A stretch of 18,620 bases of DNA from an uncultured Oscillospiraceae bacterium (GTDB lineage Bacteria > Bacillota > Clostridia > Oscillospirales > Oscillospiraceae). The DNA is taken from contig CAJTQP010000043.1 in assembly GCA_910578575.1 (NCBI GenBank), positions 1 through 18,620 of the forward strand. Reading direction: 5' to 3'. The position numbers and the translations under genes are program-made. The notes beneath the pieces are model-generated. The model did no database searches, was not told the origin of the DNA, and worked only from the letters and a program-made list of their open reading frames with translations. Positions 1-7,871 of the stretch are shown here, piece after piece (the first letter of the stretch is position 1; each line of letters begins with the position of its first letter).

Positions 1-1
1 G

Positions 2-889
2 GAGTTCAACACCCACTTCACCCGGCAAATGCTCATGGATACACAGCCCACCAAGTTTAACACCCTGGTGCGGCTGTCGGGCTTCTCCCACGGCACCGAC
101 GTGTGGTTGGGCAATGCCCGCGACCTGATTTTGTCCCAGACCGCCACGGTAGACTCCACCGTGGGCTGCCGGGACGACATCATGCTCTACCTCATGGAGA
201 TGGGGGTGGAGCCCAAGCTGGCCTTCGATATCATGGAGGCGGTGCGCAAGGGGAAGGTGAAGAAGGGGGGCTTCCAGCCCGGCTGGGAGGAGTCCATGCG
301 GGCCAACAACGTCCCCGACTGGTACATCGGCTCCCTGGCCAAGATCGGCTACCTCTTTCCCAAGGCCCACGCGGTGGCCTATGTGATGATGGCCTTCCGC
401 ATTGCCTGGTTTAAGGTCCACCGGCCCCTGGCCTTCTACGCCGCCTATTTCTCCATCCGGGCCAAGGCCCTGGACGCCACCTGTATGTGTATGGGTATGG
501 AGGTCTGCCAGCAGAAGATGAAGCAGATCGCCGCCAAGGAGAAGGAGGCCGCCGCCGTGGAGGAGGACATGATGGTTACGCTGGAGGTGTGCTATGAGTT
601 CTACCTCCGGGGCTTTACCTTTGAGCACATCGACCTCTACCGCTCCGACGCCACCAAGTTCCTGCTGGACGAGGAAAAGCAGAGCCTCCTGCCCCCCTTC
701 ACCGCCATACCGGGGCTGGGGGAGTCGGCGGCCCTGTCCATTGTGGAGAACCGGGCGGGACGGCAGTTCATCTCCCAGGAGGAATTGCTCTCTGCCTGCC
801 CCAAGGTGTCCAAGGCCCATGTGGACCAGCTCCGGGCCGCCGGGGCCCTGGGGTCTATGCCGGAGACCAGCCAGATATCGCTGTTTTAA
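2..889 (+). CDS. polC: DNA polymerase III PolC-type alpha subunit, C-terminal part (5' end outside window)
   Basis: This is the last ~295 codons of the replicative DNA polymerase of low-GC Gram-positive bacteria. The frame is open from the first bases of the window, so the gene starts upstream and the first Met inside is not the start. The residues around SGFSHGTDVWL, followed by GNARDLI, are typical of the PolC fingers and C-terminal region. They are followed by the AHAVAYVMMAFRIAWFKVHRP segment (residues numbered from the window edge, about 120-145), shared by PolC and DnaE. A helix-hairpin-helix-like stretch (IPGLGESAALSIVENR) comes near the end. The protein ends in QISLF, a good match to the QLSLF-type sliding-clamp binding peptide found at PolC C-termini, so this end is intact. 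An HD-domain gene follows 17 bp later and is probably read through from polC. Identification is secure; only the N-terminal part is unseen. Confidence 0.95.
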   Translation, partial: EFNTHFTRQMLMDTQPTKFNTLVRLSGFSHGTDVWLGNARDLILSQTATVDSTVGCRDDIMLYLMEMGVEPKLAFDIMEAVRKGKVKKGGFQPGWEESMRANNVPDWYIGSLAKIGYLFPKAHAVAYVMMAFRIAWFKVHRPLAFYAAYFSIRAKALDATCMCMGMEVCQQKMKQIAAKEKEAAAVEEDMMVTLEVCYEFYLRGFTFEHIDLYRSDATKFLLDEEKQSLLPPFTAIPGLGESAALSIVENRAGRQFISQEELLSACPKVSKAHVDQLRAAGALGSMPETSQISLF

Positions 890-906
890 GGGAGGTGTGC
901 ACGGAA

Positions 907-1413
907 ATGAACCAGGTGAATGCCCAGCTAATTGCCAAGATGATTCAACAGTCCCAGGGCAATCAACACGACATTCAGCACTTTTTGAAGGTCTATGCCT
1001 ATGCCCAGACCATCGCGGCCTTGGAGGGCTTGTCCCCGGAGGAACAGCGCAGCGCCGAGATCGCGGCCATTGTCCACGACATTGCCTGTCCCCTGTGCCG
1101 GGAGAAGTACGGCGACACCAGCGGCAGGCACCAGGAGCAGGAGGGGACCGCCCTGGCGGAGGCGTTTTTGGCGGATACGGAGCTGCCAGAGACGCTGCGC
1201 CGCCGGGTGGTGTACCTGGTGGGGCACCACCACAGCTGGAAGGACGTGGACGGTCTGGATTACCAGGTCCTTCTGGAGGCGGACTATCTGGTCAATGCCC
1301 AGGAGGCCGGGTATTCAGCGGAGAATATCCGGACCGCCGAAGGAACCTTATTCCGCACGGATACCGGGAAGCGCCTTCTAAGGGAGGGCTTCCCCCAGCC
1401 GTTTTTGGTATAA
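907..1413 (+). CDS. HD-domain phosphohydrolase-like protein
   Basis: A 168-residue soluble protein with the metal-binding pattern of the HD superfamily. His25 lies in the HFLKVYAYA helix, His57-Asp58 in IVHDIACPL, a histidine cluster at 107-109 (GHHHSW) and Asp126 in LLEADYLVN. This is the H...HD...H...D ligand series of small HD hydrolases. Members act on nucleotides or other phosphoesters, and the substrate cannot be read from the sequence. ATG at 907 is preferred because GGAGG at 891-895 sits at normal distance from it; a GTG at 895 overlaps that same ribosome binding site and is unlikely. The gene lies 17 bp after polC and is followed by hairpins, so it is probably the last gene of the polC transcript. 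The fold is clear; the function is unknown. Confidence 0.85.
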   Translation: MNQVNAQLIAKMIQQSQGNQHDIQHFLKVYAYAQTIAALEGLSPEEQRSAEIAAIVHDIACPLCREKYGDTSGRHQEQEGTALAEAFLADTELPETLRRRVVYLVGHHHSWKDVDGLDYQVLLEADYLVNAQEAGYSAENIRTAEGTLFRTDTGKRLLREGFPQPFLV

Positions 1414-1417
1414 ACTG

Positions 1418-1460
1418 CCCCCCTGGGCGGGATAGGAAACGCCTGTTCCGCCCAGGGGGG
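1418..1460. terminator. Strong 13-bp hairpin after the HD gene
   Basis: Positions 1418-1430 (CCCCCCTGGGCGG) pair perfectly with 1448-1460, with a 17-nt loop. The hairpin begins five bases after the HD-gene stop and is followed by the T-rich TAGTTGTTTG. This is a plausible but imperfect intrinsic terminator on the plus strand. Confidence 0.6.
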
Positions 1461-1477
1461 TAGTTGTTTGTGAAAAG

Positions 1478-1518
1478 GGAAAAGGCCAGATCCGCCTATG
1501 GGCGGCCTGGCCTTTTCC
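1478..1518. terminator. Bidirectional hairpin between convergent genes
   Basis: GGAAAAGGCCAG (1478-1489, allowing one step) pairs with CTGGCCTTTTCC (1507-1518), and an inner CCGCC/GGCGG stem closes on TATG. Both arms carry an A/T flank, so either strand ends in a T-rich run. It lies between the HD gene (plus) and putP (minus) and probably terminates putP on the minus strand. Confidence 0.65.
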
Positions 1519-1519
1519 A

Positions 1520-1540
1520 GGGGGCGTGTGCCCCCTTTTT
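1520..1540 (+). terminator. Intrinsic terminator, plus strand
   Basis: GGGGGC (1520-1525), loop GTGT, GCCCCC (1530-1535), then TTTTT. It is a compact canonical rho-independent terminator and a second stop for transcription coming from polC and the HD gene. Confidence 0.8.
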
Positions 1541-1571
1541 ATGAGAGGATACCAAAAGAGTGGGAACAAGA

Positions 1572-3125
1572 TTAAGCCTTGCCAGCGGTCTGCCGGCCCA
1601 CGTCCTCGAACTCCGCCACGATCTCGTCGGCGGGGGGCGGGGTGAGAAGGGACACCACCAGGATCACCAGACAGCTCACCAGGAAAGCGGGGAGCAGCTC
1701 GTAAATGGCCCACACGCCGCCCATGGGGGCGATGGCAAACTTCCAGAGGAAGACCATGATGCCACCGGCCAGGACCCCGGCGATGGCCGCCTGCTTGGTG
1801 GTGCGCTTCCAGAACAGGGAGAAGAGCATCAGGGGCCCGAAGGAGGCGCCAAAGCCTGCCCAGGCAAAGGAGACGATGCGGAACACCGAGCTGTTCGGAT
1901 TCCAGGCCAGGAAGATGCCCACGATGGCGATGCCGATGACGGTACCGCGGGCCGCCAGCATGGAGGCCTTGGAGCTGAGCTTGATGCCAAAGAAGTCCTG
2001 CAACAGGTCCTGGGACACGCCGGAGGCGGCGGTGAGGAGCTGAGAGTCGGCGGTGGACATGGTGGAGGCCAGGATGCCCGCCAGGGCGATGCCGGCGATG
2101 ATGGCCAGGAAGGGGCCGTACTGGCTCAGCAGGTTGGAGAGCTGGATGACGATGGTCTCCGACTCGGCGCTGGAGCCCAGCATGGGGACCTTGCCGGCCT
2201 TGGAGACGCTGTAGCCGATGATGCCGATGAGGATGGCGATGAACATGGAGATGACCACCCACACCGTGGCGATGCGCCGGGAGATCTTCAACTTGTCGCT
2301 GTCCTCAATGGCCATGAAGCGCAGGAGGATGTGGGGCATCCCGAAATAGCCCAGGCCCCAGGCCAGGGTGGAGACGATGGACAGGGCCCCGTAAGTCCCG
2401 GCTTGTCCCGTGGCGGCGTCATAGCCCTGGGTGAGGTTCAGATAACCGGGGAGCTCACTGGCGTTGGCGGCCACCAGGTCCCAGCCGCCGGCCTGGTCGA
2501 TGCCGAAGAAGACGATGAACACCAGGGCGAAGGTCATGACGATGCTCTGGATCAGGTCGGTGGTGGACACCGCCAGGAAACCGCCGAGAACGGTGTAGGC
2601 AATGACGATGGCGGCACCCACGATCATGGCGGCGTGGTAGTCCACCCCGAAGAGGCTGTTGAACAGGGTGCCGATGGCCTTAAAGCCCGACGCGGTGTAG
2701 GGCACGAAGAAGATCAGGATGATGGCGGCGGCGATGCAGGACAGGACGTGCCGCTGGTCCCGGTAGCGCCGGGAGAAGAAGTCGGGGATGGTGATGGCCC
2801 CCATGTGGGCGGAGTAGTTGCGCAGGCGCTTGGCCACGATGAGCCAGTTCAGATAGGTGCCCACGGCCAGGCCGATGACGGTCCAGCCCACCTCCGCCAC
2901 CCCGGCGATGTAGGCCAGCCCCGGCAGGCCCATGAGCAGGTAGCTGCTCATATCCGAGGCCTCGGCGCTCATGGCGGTGACGACAGGGCCCAGCTTCCGG
3001 CCCCCTAAGTAAAATTCGTGGGAGGACGCGCTGCCGCCCTTGCGGCTAAAGTACACGCCCACCAGGACCATGGCCACCAGGTAGACAACGATGGTGGCGA
3101 TGATACAGACTTGTGCTGTGGTCAT
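1572..3125 (-). CDS. putP: Sodium/proline symporter PutP (SSS family)
   Basis: A 517-residue polytopic membrane protein of the sodium:solute symporter family, of normal PutP length with many hydrophobic helices from residue 6 onward. The Na+-site helix near residue 50 reads SAEASDMSSYLLMGLPG, matching PutP. GYFGMPHILLRFMAI and the second Na+-site segment ILASTMSTADSQLL are also present, with the Ala, Ser and Thr positions retained. These motifs separate PutP from PanF and other relatives. It imports L-proline with Na+ for nutrition or osmoprotection; proline also feeds Stickland metabolism in clostridia. ATG at 3125 has AGGAGG seven bases upstream. A well-spaced promoter and a perfect palindrome lie just upstream, and a tetR gene is next, which suggests local control. 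It is the last gene of the minus-strand block. Confidence 0.93.
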   Translation of the reverse strand: MTTAQVCIIATIVVYLVAMVLVGVYFSRKGGSASSHEFYLGGRKLGPVVTAMSAEASDMSSYLLMGLPGLAYIAGVAEVGWTVIGLAVGTYLNWLIVAKRLRNYSAHMGAITIPDFFSRRYRDQRHVLSCIAAAIILIFFVPYTASGFKAIGTLFNSLFGVDYHAAMIVGAAIVIAYTVLGGFLAVSTTDLIQSIVMTFALVFIVFFGIDQAGGWDLVAANASELPGYLNLTQGYDAATGQAGTYGALSIVSTLAWGLGYFGMPHILLRFMAIEDSDKLKISRRIATVWVVISMFIAILIGIIGYSVSKAGKVPMLGSSAESETIVIQLSNLLSQYGPFLAIIAGIALAGILASTMSTADSQLLTAASGVSQDLLQDFFGIKLSSKASMLAARGTVIGIAIVGIFLAWNPNSSVFRIVSFAWAGFGASFGPLMLFSLFWKRTTKQAAIAGVLAGGIMVFLWKFAIAPMGGVWAIYELLPAFLVSCLVILVVSLLTPPPADEIVAEFEDVGRQTAGKA

Positions 3126-3169
3126 TGGGGTTCCTCCTATTTGGATCAGATCAAAAATTGTCGTGCCCT

Positions 3170-3198
3170 ATCATATCATGAACGGAGATAGAACGCAA
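3170..3198 (-). promoter_or_regulatory. Candidate sigma-A promoter of putP
   Basis: On the minus strand, TTGCGT (3193-3198) and TATGAT (3170-3175) are separated by exactly 17 bp and face putP, leaving a leader of about 35-40 nt. The 32-bp palindrome ends 5 bp upstream of the -35 box. Confidence 0.6.
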
Positions 3199-3203
3199 CA
3201 CAG

Positions 3204-3235
3204 AACGCGGTATAGACTATAGTCTATACCGCGTT
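3204..3235. promoter_or_regulatory. Perfect 32-bp palindrome, candidate TetR operator
   Basis: The half-site AACGCGGTATAGACTA (3204-3219) is followed immediately by its exact reverse complement (3220-3235), with no spacer. The core TATAGACTATAGTCTATA resembles operators of TetR-family regulators. It lies 15 bp beyond the tetR stop and 5 bp upstream of the putP -35 box. A role as terminator of tetR is possible but weaker, because the sequence after it on the minus strand (CTGTGTTGCG) has no T tract and the hairpin has no designed loop. Confidence 0.7.
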
Positions 3236-3249
3236 TCCAAGAAATAAAA

Positions 3250-3885
3250 TCAAAGGCTTGTGTGATAAGGCTTTCTCTCTGGACGTAAACTAGACGGAAA
3301 ATCGGGGGAAAAATCGCAGAGAAAGATGGGCATTACCTGGGCCGCGTAGTCCCGCAGGGAGTACTCCCCAGAACACAGGCACCAGTCATAGAGCAGCGCC
3401 CGCTCACAGAGGGTGTAGCGCTTTACCAGCTCGCTGACGCTGCGGTGTTTGGCGATCTCCCCCCGTTCCTGGCCCTGGGCGATGATCCGCCGGAGCAGGC
3501 GGTAATAGGTGCGTTTGTGGTTGAGCAGGTGCTTTTCCCCAGAGGTCACCAATTGGGTGGATAGGAGCCGGGCCAGCAGGTCCAGGGAGACGCTGTTCTC
3601 AATGAGGCGGAAGAGCTCGCTGTTGAGGAAGAGGAGCTGCTCCAGGGCGGGCATGTTGGGGTCCATGGTCTCTTGGAGGGACTCATATTTTTCGTCAAAG
3701 AGGTCGCTGAGGGTGCCCAGAAGGGCGTCCTTGCCGCCGAAGTAGTGGTAGAAGGAGCCCTTGGAGGTCTCGGAGCTCTCCACGATCTCGTCCACGGTGG
3801 TGTTCTCATAGCCCTGTTCGTAAAAGAGCTGCCAGGCGGCGGCCACGATGCGGCCGCGGGTGTTGCGGGAGGACTTCTTCGCCAT
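3250..3885 (-). CDS. TetR-family transcriptional regulator
   Basis: A 211-residue protein with a typical TetR N-terminal helix-turn-helix, about residues 10-55. It reads RIVAAAWQLFYEQGYENTTV, then DEIVESSETSKGSFYHYFGGKDALL. The C-terminal two thirds form the variable ligand-binding region and do not reveal an effector. The start has AAAGGAGG five bases upstream. The gene begins 17 bp after the alanyl-tRNA editing gene, so the two are probably co-transcribed. A perfect palindrome sits just behind the gene, at the putP promoter. The simplest reading is that this protein controls putP, perhaps in response to an amino acid or related metabolite; that is inference. The C-terminal tail (SLRPERKPYHTSL) is basic and likely flexible. 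Confidence 0.9.
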   Translation of the reverse strand: MAKKSSRNTRGRIVAAAWQLFYEQGYENTTVDEIVESSETSKGSFYHYFGGKDALLGTLSDLFDEKYESLQETMDPNMPALEQLLFLNSELFRLIENSVSLDLLARLLSTQLVTSGEKHLLNHKRTYYRLLRRIIAQGQERGEIAKHRSVSELVKRYTLCERALLYDWCLCSGEYSLRDYAAQVMPIFLCDFSPDFPSSLRPERKPYHTSL

Positions 3886-3902
3886 AGGGGCCTCCTTTCT
3901 GC

Positions 3903-5066
3903 TCAGGCAAAATAGGCTTCGATCTCCGCCCGGCTGGCGGTGACGCTGCCCTGGATCATCCCCGGTTGGCCACCCCCCTTGCCCCCCAGGGCCTGGTGGA
4001 TGGCCTTGGCCTGGGCCCGTAGATCCACGGTGCGGCTGCCCATGACGCAGCGGTAACCTTCCTTGTCCGAGCCGGTGAAGGCGGCGCAGATCCCGCCACA
4101 GCGGGCCACCCCGGTGTTCACCAGGGTGCGCAGGCCGGGGATGTCCAGGTCAGGTTCAAAAAGACAGAGGTTCTCCGCCGTCTCCGGCAGGGTTTTGCAC
4201 TTCTCCGCCACCAGGGCGTGCTTGGCCTCCTTTAGGGCCAGCCCCAGATCTTGCAGTTCCTGCTGCACCCGTGCCACCCCCTGGGCGGCCTCCCCCTGTT
4301 TCACCGACAGGGCGGCGGAGATGGCGGCCACATTGGCTTGCTTGCTTTGATAGTCCGCCAGAGCCAGAGCCCCGGCCACCATCCACAGCCGGGTGCCCCC
4401 CCGGTGGCGCATGGCGTCGATGAGCTTGACCAGGCCGATCTCCCCGGTGAAGTTCACATGGGGGGCGCAGCAGGCGCACACGTCGCAGTCCTGGATGGTG
4501 ACGATGCGGACATTCTCTGTCAATTCCAGCTTGCTGCGGTAGTCCAGGGCTTCCAGCTCTGTTGGGGCAGGATAGGTTGCGGTAACGGGGCGGTTCTCCC
4601 AGATTACCCGGTTGGCCTCGTTCTCTAAACGCTGGAGTTCCTCTGGGGAGAGCTCCCGGTCAAAGTCCAGGATCACCGCGTCCTCCCCCATGTGAAAGCC
4701 CACGTTGTTGCAGCCGTAGAGGCGGTGGGCCAGGCCGGAGATCACGTGTTCCCCGGAGTGGCACTGCATCCGGCGAAAGCGCAGGGGCCAGTTCAGGGTG
4801 CCCTGGACCTGGGTTTCCGCAGGCAGGGGAGCGCTGCACACATGGACGATGCCCTCCGGGCGCTCCTGGACATCCAGCACCTCCGCTGCCGCCCCATCTG
4901 CTGGCGTCAGCTGCCCCTGGTCGGCAAGCTGGCCACCCCCTTCCGGGAAAAAGGCGGTCTGATCCAAGAGGACGGCCCAGCGGTTTTCCTCCAGGGGTGT
5001 GCAGGCGAGAACCTGAGCGGAGAAGGTTTGCAGATGGCTGTCCTGGTCATATAGTTTGATGGTCAT
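3903..5066 (-). CDS. Alanyl-tRNA editing protein, AlaX long form with DHHA1 domain
   Basis: A stand-alone trans-editing enzyme that hydrolyses mischarged tRNA(Ala), usually Ser-tRNA(Ala). The 387 residues hold an AlaRS-like N-terminal segment (LDQTAFFPEGGGQLADQG, about 34-51) and a tRNA second-additional-domain core. Zinc ligands are visible as His103 and His107 (HSGEH), then Cys199 and His203 (CCAPH). A coiled linker of about 240-290 leads to a C-terminal DHHA1 domain with GGKGGGQPGMIQGS at 361-374. The layout matches the long AlaX class. The frame opens further upstream, but ATG at 5066 has AAAGGA at the right distance and begins MTIKLYDQD, as the family does. Upstream residues run into the asnA intergenic hairpin and look non-coding. 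tetR follows 17 bp downstream. Confidence 0.9.
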   Translation of the reverse strand: MTIKLYDQDSHLQTFSAQVLACTPLEENRWAVLLDQTAFFPEGGGQLADQGQLTPADGAAAEVLDVQERPEGIVHVCSAPLPAETQVQGTLNWPLRFRRMQCHSGEHVISGLAHRLYGCNNVGFHMGEDAVILDFDRELSPEELQRLENEANRVIWENRPVTATYPAPTELEALDYRSKLELTENVRIVTIQDCDVCACCAPHVNFTGEIGLVKLIDAMRHRGGTRLWMVAGALALADYQSKQANVAAISAALSVKQGEAAQGVARVQQELQDLGLALKEAKHALVAEKCKTLPETAENLCLFEPDLDIPGLRTLVNTGVARCGGICAAFTGSDKEGYRCVMGSRTVDLRAQAKAIHQALGGKGGGQPGMIQGSVTASRAEIEAYFA

Positions 5067-5090
5067 GGCGTGTCCTTTCGTATAGGGGCC

Positions 5091-5123
5091 AACCGCCGCA
5101 CCGGGAGGGGTGCGGCGGTTTTT
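5091..5123 (+). terminator. 12-bp hairpin with T run on the plus strand, between asnA and alaX
   Basis: AACCGCCGCACC (5091-5102) pairs with GGTGCGGCGGTT (5109-5120) across a 6-nt loop, followed by TTT to give a TTTTT run. By sequence it is a plus-strand terminator, yet the flanking genes are on the minus strand. There the hairpin is preceded by A5 and followed by GGCCCC, so it would terminate poorly. Confidence 0.55.
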
Positions 5124-5142
5124 GCGTGGCGTGTGGTGGATG

Positions 5143-6156
5143 TTATAGCAGAATGATCCCGGCATCGCCGCAGACCTGGATGGTCTCGTCGTCCCAGGTA
5201 GATGCCTGGACCTCCCCAATGTGGGCCTTGCCCAGGAGGATCATGGACATACGGGACTGGCCGATGCCCCCGCCGATGGTCAGGGGCAGCTTGCCCTCCA
5301 GGAGCAGCTTGTGGAAGGTGAGCTGGCGGCGGTCGTCGCAGCCGGCGGTGGTGAGCTGGCGGTCCAGGGCCGCCGCGTCCACTCGGATGCCCATGGAGGA
5401 GATCTCAAAGGCCCGGCCCAGGAGTTCATCCCAGAGGAGGATGTCCCCGTTGAGCTGCCAGTCGTCATAGTCCGGGGCCCGGCCGTCGTGGGGCTGGCCG
5501 GATTTCAGGGCGCCGCCGATCTGCATCAGCAGGGTGGTGGGGTGCTCCTTCACCCAGGCGTCCTCCCGCTCCTTGGGGGTGAGCTCCGGGTACTTATCCT
5601 CTAACTCCTGGGTGGTGACGCAGGAGAGGCTGGTGCTGATCTGGGGCAGGACGCTGAGCTGGGGGAACACGGACTGCAAGGTGCGCTGGGTGTCGGCAAT
5701 GGCGTCCACGATGCGCTGGACGGTGGCTTTCAAATAGTTCAGGTTCCGGTCCCTGGGGGCGATCACCTTTTCCCAGTCCCACTGGTCCACATAGATGGAG
5801 TGGAGGTTGTCGGGGATCTCGTCCCGGCGGATGGCGTTCATGTCCGTGACCAGGCCCTCCCCCACGGGGAAGTGGTAGTTGTACAGGGCCATGCGCTTCC
5901 ACTTGGCCAGGGAGTGGACCACCTGGGCCTCCCGCTGGGCGGCGGGGACGTCGAAGGAGACGGGGCGCTCCACGCCGTTCAAGTCGTCGTTGAGGCCGCT
6001 GGCGGCTTCCACGAAGAGGGGGGCGGAGACCCGGCGCAGGTGGAGGTTGCCGCAGAGGGTGTCCTCAAAGACGCGGTTCAAAAGGCCGATGGCTTTTTGG
6101 GTGTCGTAGAGGTTCAGCAGGGGGGCATAGCCTGCGGGGATATAGGTCTTGGACAT
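5143..6156 (-). CDS. asnA: Aspartate-ammonia ligase (asparagine synthetase A)
   Basis: AsnA makes L-asparagine from aspartate, ammonia and ATP (AMP-forming) in the cytosol, and has a class II aminoacyl-tRNA synthetase-like core. The 337 residues match the usual length of about 330-340. They begin SKTYIPAGYAPLLNLYDTQKA and include NLHLRRVSAPLFVEAASGLNDDLNG, FPVGEGLVTDMNAIRRDE and HSIYVDQWDWEKVI. The C-terminal nucleotide-binding motif GGGIGQSRMSMILL is followed by HIGEVQASTWD. The start is set at ATG 6156, because GGAG lies nine bases upstream; a TTG at 6171 overlaps that ribosome binding site. The gene lies 49 bp after the DUF1846 gene with no clear promoter between, so the two are probably one transcript. 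Confidence 0.95.
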   Translation of the reverse strand: MSKTYIPAGYAPLLNLYDTQKAIGLLNRVFEDTLCGNLHLRRVSAPLFVEAASGLNDDLNGVERPVSFDVPAAQREAQVVHSLAKWKRMALYNYHFPVGEGLVTDMNAIRRDEIPDNLHSIYVDQWDWEKVIAPRDRNLNYLKATVQRIVDAIADTQRTLQSVFPQLSVLPQISTSLSCVTTQELEDKYPELTPKEREDAWVKEHPTTLLMQIGGALKSGQPHDGRAPDYDDWQLNGDILLWDELLGRAFEISSMGIRVDAAALDRQLTTAGCDDRRQLTFHKLLLEGKLPLTIGGGIGQSRMSMILLGKAHIGEVQASTWDDETIQVCGDAGIILL

Positions 6157-6205
6157 AAAAAACAACTCCAATCGTTATGAATTATCCTTGTCATTGTGGC
6201 TGGTT

Positions 6206-7693
6206 TTAGCCATGATATAGCTTGGTGGTCTGATATTTCGGCTCACTGGTGAGACGCACCCCCAGGCGGCGGAAGCTGTCCTCGTCGGCCTCGGAGAGGA
6301 TCACCGTGGTGTGGACCTCGCAGCCCCGGAGCTTTTGCAGTTGCAGCACCGCCTTCTTGGCGTTGGGGTTGGTGACGGCGCTGATGGACAGGGCCACCAA
6401 CAGCTCGTCGATGTGCAACAGGGGGTTCTTGTTCCCCAGGACGTTGACCTTCATGTCCTGCACCGGCTCGATCACCGCCGGGGAGATCAGGTGGACGTCG
6501 TCGGGGATGCCCGCCAGATATTTTAAGGCGTTGAGCAGCAGGGCAGAGGAGGAACCCAGCAGCTCTGAGGTCTTGCCGGTGAGGACCTTGCCGTCGGGCA
6601 TCTCCATGGCGGCAGCGGGGGCGCCGGTGCGTTCTGCCACCGCCAGGGCGGGGCCCACCACCGCCCGGTCCTGCTCCGTGAGGCCCAGCTGCTTCATCAA
6701 CAGCTCGATCTTATACACCGCGCTGCCGTCGCTGCGGCCCCGGCGGTAACGGCAGCGCTCGGCATAGTAGCGCCGCAAGATCTCCTCCTGGGAGGCCTGG
6801 CGGACCACTTCGTCGTTGACGATGCAGTAGCCGGCCATATTCACCCCCATGTCTGTGGGGGAGCGGTAGGGGGAGCTTCCGGAGATGCGCTCAAAGACGG
6901 TCTTGAGCACCGGGAAGATTTCCACGTCCCGGTTGTAGTTCACCGTGGTCTCCCCATAAGCTTCCAGGTGGAAGGGGTCGATCATGTTCACGTCGTTCAA
7001 GTCCGCCGTGGCAGCCTCGTAGGCCAGGTTCACCGGGTGCTTTAGGGGTAGGTTCCATATCGGGAAGGTCTCGAACTTGGCATAGCCCGCCTGGACCCCC
7101 CGTTGAAACTCGTGGTAGAGCTGGCTCAGGCACACGGCCATCTTCCCGCTGCCGGGGCCGGGGGCGGTGACCACCACCAGGGAGCGGGTGGTCTCCACAT
7201 AGTCATTCTTCCCATAGCCCTGCTCGCTGACAATCAGGGGCACATTGTTGGGATACCCCTCAATGGGGTAGTGGCGGTACACCCGCAGCCCCAGGTTCTC
7301 CAGCTGGGACTGGAAGATCTCCGCCGCGCTCTGGCCGCTGAAGCGGGTGAGCACCACGCTGTCCACCTGGAAGCCAAAGCCCCGGAAGGCGTCGATGAGC
7401 CGCAGGGTATCCGGCCCGTAGGAGATGCCCAGGTCCCCCCGCATCTTGCTGCGCTCTAGGTCCACTGCGGACACCGCCACCACGATCTCCACCTGCTCCT
7501 TGAGCTGCATGAGCATACGCACCTTGGAATCCGGGTGGAAGCCCGGCAGGACCCTGGAGGCGTGGTGGTCGTCAAAGAGCTTGCCGCCAAACTCCAGATA
7601 GAGCTTCCCGCCGAACTGGCCGATCCGGGAGCGGATGTTTTCCGATTGCATTTCCAGATACTTTTCGTTGTCAAACCCCAATTCTTCGATCAT
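6206..7693 (-). CDS. DUF1846 family protein
   Basis: A 495-residue cytosolic protein of the DUF1846 family, common in Firmicutes and some Actinobacteria, with no settled biochemical role that I know of. Family-like landmarks are the start GFDNEKYLEMQSENIRSRI, GGKLYLEFGGKLFDDHHASR near residue 30 and SYGPDTLRLIDAFRGFGF near 90. VVVTAPGPGSGKMA near 175 resembles a P-loop, and SSPYRSPTDMGVNMAGYCI follows near 275. The length is normal, suggesting an intact gene. ATG at 7693 has GGGAGG upstream at a slightly long spacing of about 12 bases, and the family N-terminus supports this start. A good promoter (TTGACT, 17 bp, TAGATT) lies upstream, divergent from the Fe-S operon. asnA follows, so a link to amino acid or nitrogen metabolism is conceivable but unproven. 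Confidence 0.88.
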   Translation of the reverse strand: MIEELGFDNEKYLEMQSENIRSRIGQFGGKLYLEFGGKLFDDHHASRVLPGFHPDSKVRMLMQLKEQVEIVVAVSAVDLERSKMRGDLGISYGPDTLRLIDAFRGFGFQVDSVVLTRFSGQSAAEIFQSQLENLGLRVYRHYPIEGYPNNVPLIVSEQGYGKNDYVETTRSLVVVTAPGPGSGKMAVCLSQLYHEFQRGVQAGYAKFETFPIWNLPLKHPVNLAYEAATADLNDVNMIDPFHLEAYGETTVNYNRDVEIFPVLKTVFERISGSSPYRSPTDMGVNMAGYCIVNDEVVRQASQEEILRRYYAERCRYRRGRSDGSAVYKIELLMKQLGLTEQDRAVVGPALAVAERTGAPAAAMEMPDGKVLTGKTSELLGSSSALLLNALKYLAGIPDDVHLISPAVIEPVQDMKVNVLGNKNPLLHIDELLVALSISAVTNPNAKKAVLQLQKLRGCEVHTTVILSEADEDSFRRLGVRLTSEPKYQTTKLYHG

Positions 7694-7770
7694 GTCTTGA
7701 TACAGCCTCCCATTCTCTCGTCTCTCTCACTCCGCCGCGCCCTGGGGCGCTTCTCTTAGAATCTAGGACG

Positions 7771-7799
7771 AATCTATCAAAAATTGTATGAAAAGTCAA
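7771..7799 (-). promoter_or_regulatory. Candidate sigma-A promoter of the DUF1846-asnA unit
   Basis: On the minus strand, TTGACT (7794-7799), a 17-bp spacer and TAGATT (7771-7776) face the DUF1846 gene, giving a leader of about 70 nt. Together with the divergent promoter at 7904, this explains most of the gene-free stretch 7694-8007. Confidence 0.65.
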
Positions 7800-7871
7800 G
7801 ATGTGTGCAAAATGATTGGCAGAAATGACGAGCGATTTGTGGGAGGTTCCGTTCTCCTGAAAATATTCGCT

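Noticed and set aside
1560..3008. Long plus-strand open frame of 482 codons opposite putP
   Set aside because: It is a shadow of a high-GC gene: its Gly/His/Asp-rich composition has no fold-like pattern, while the minus strand encodes a complete PutP.
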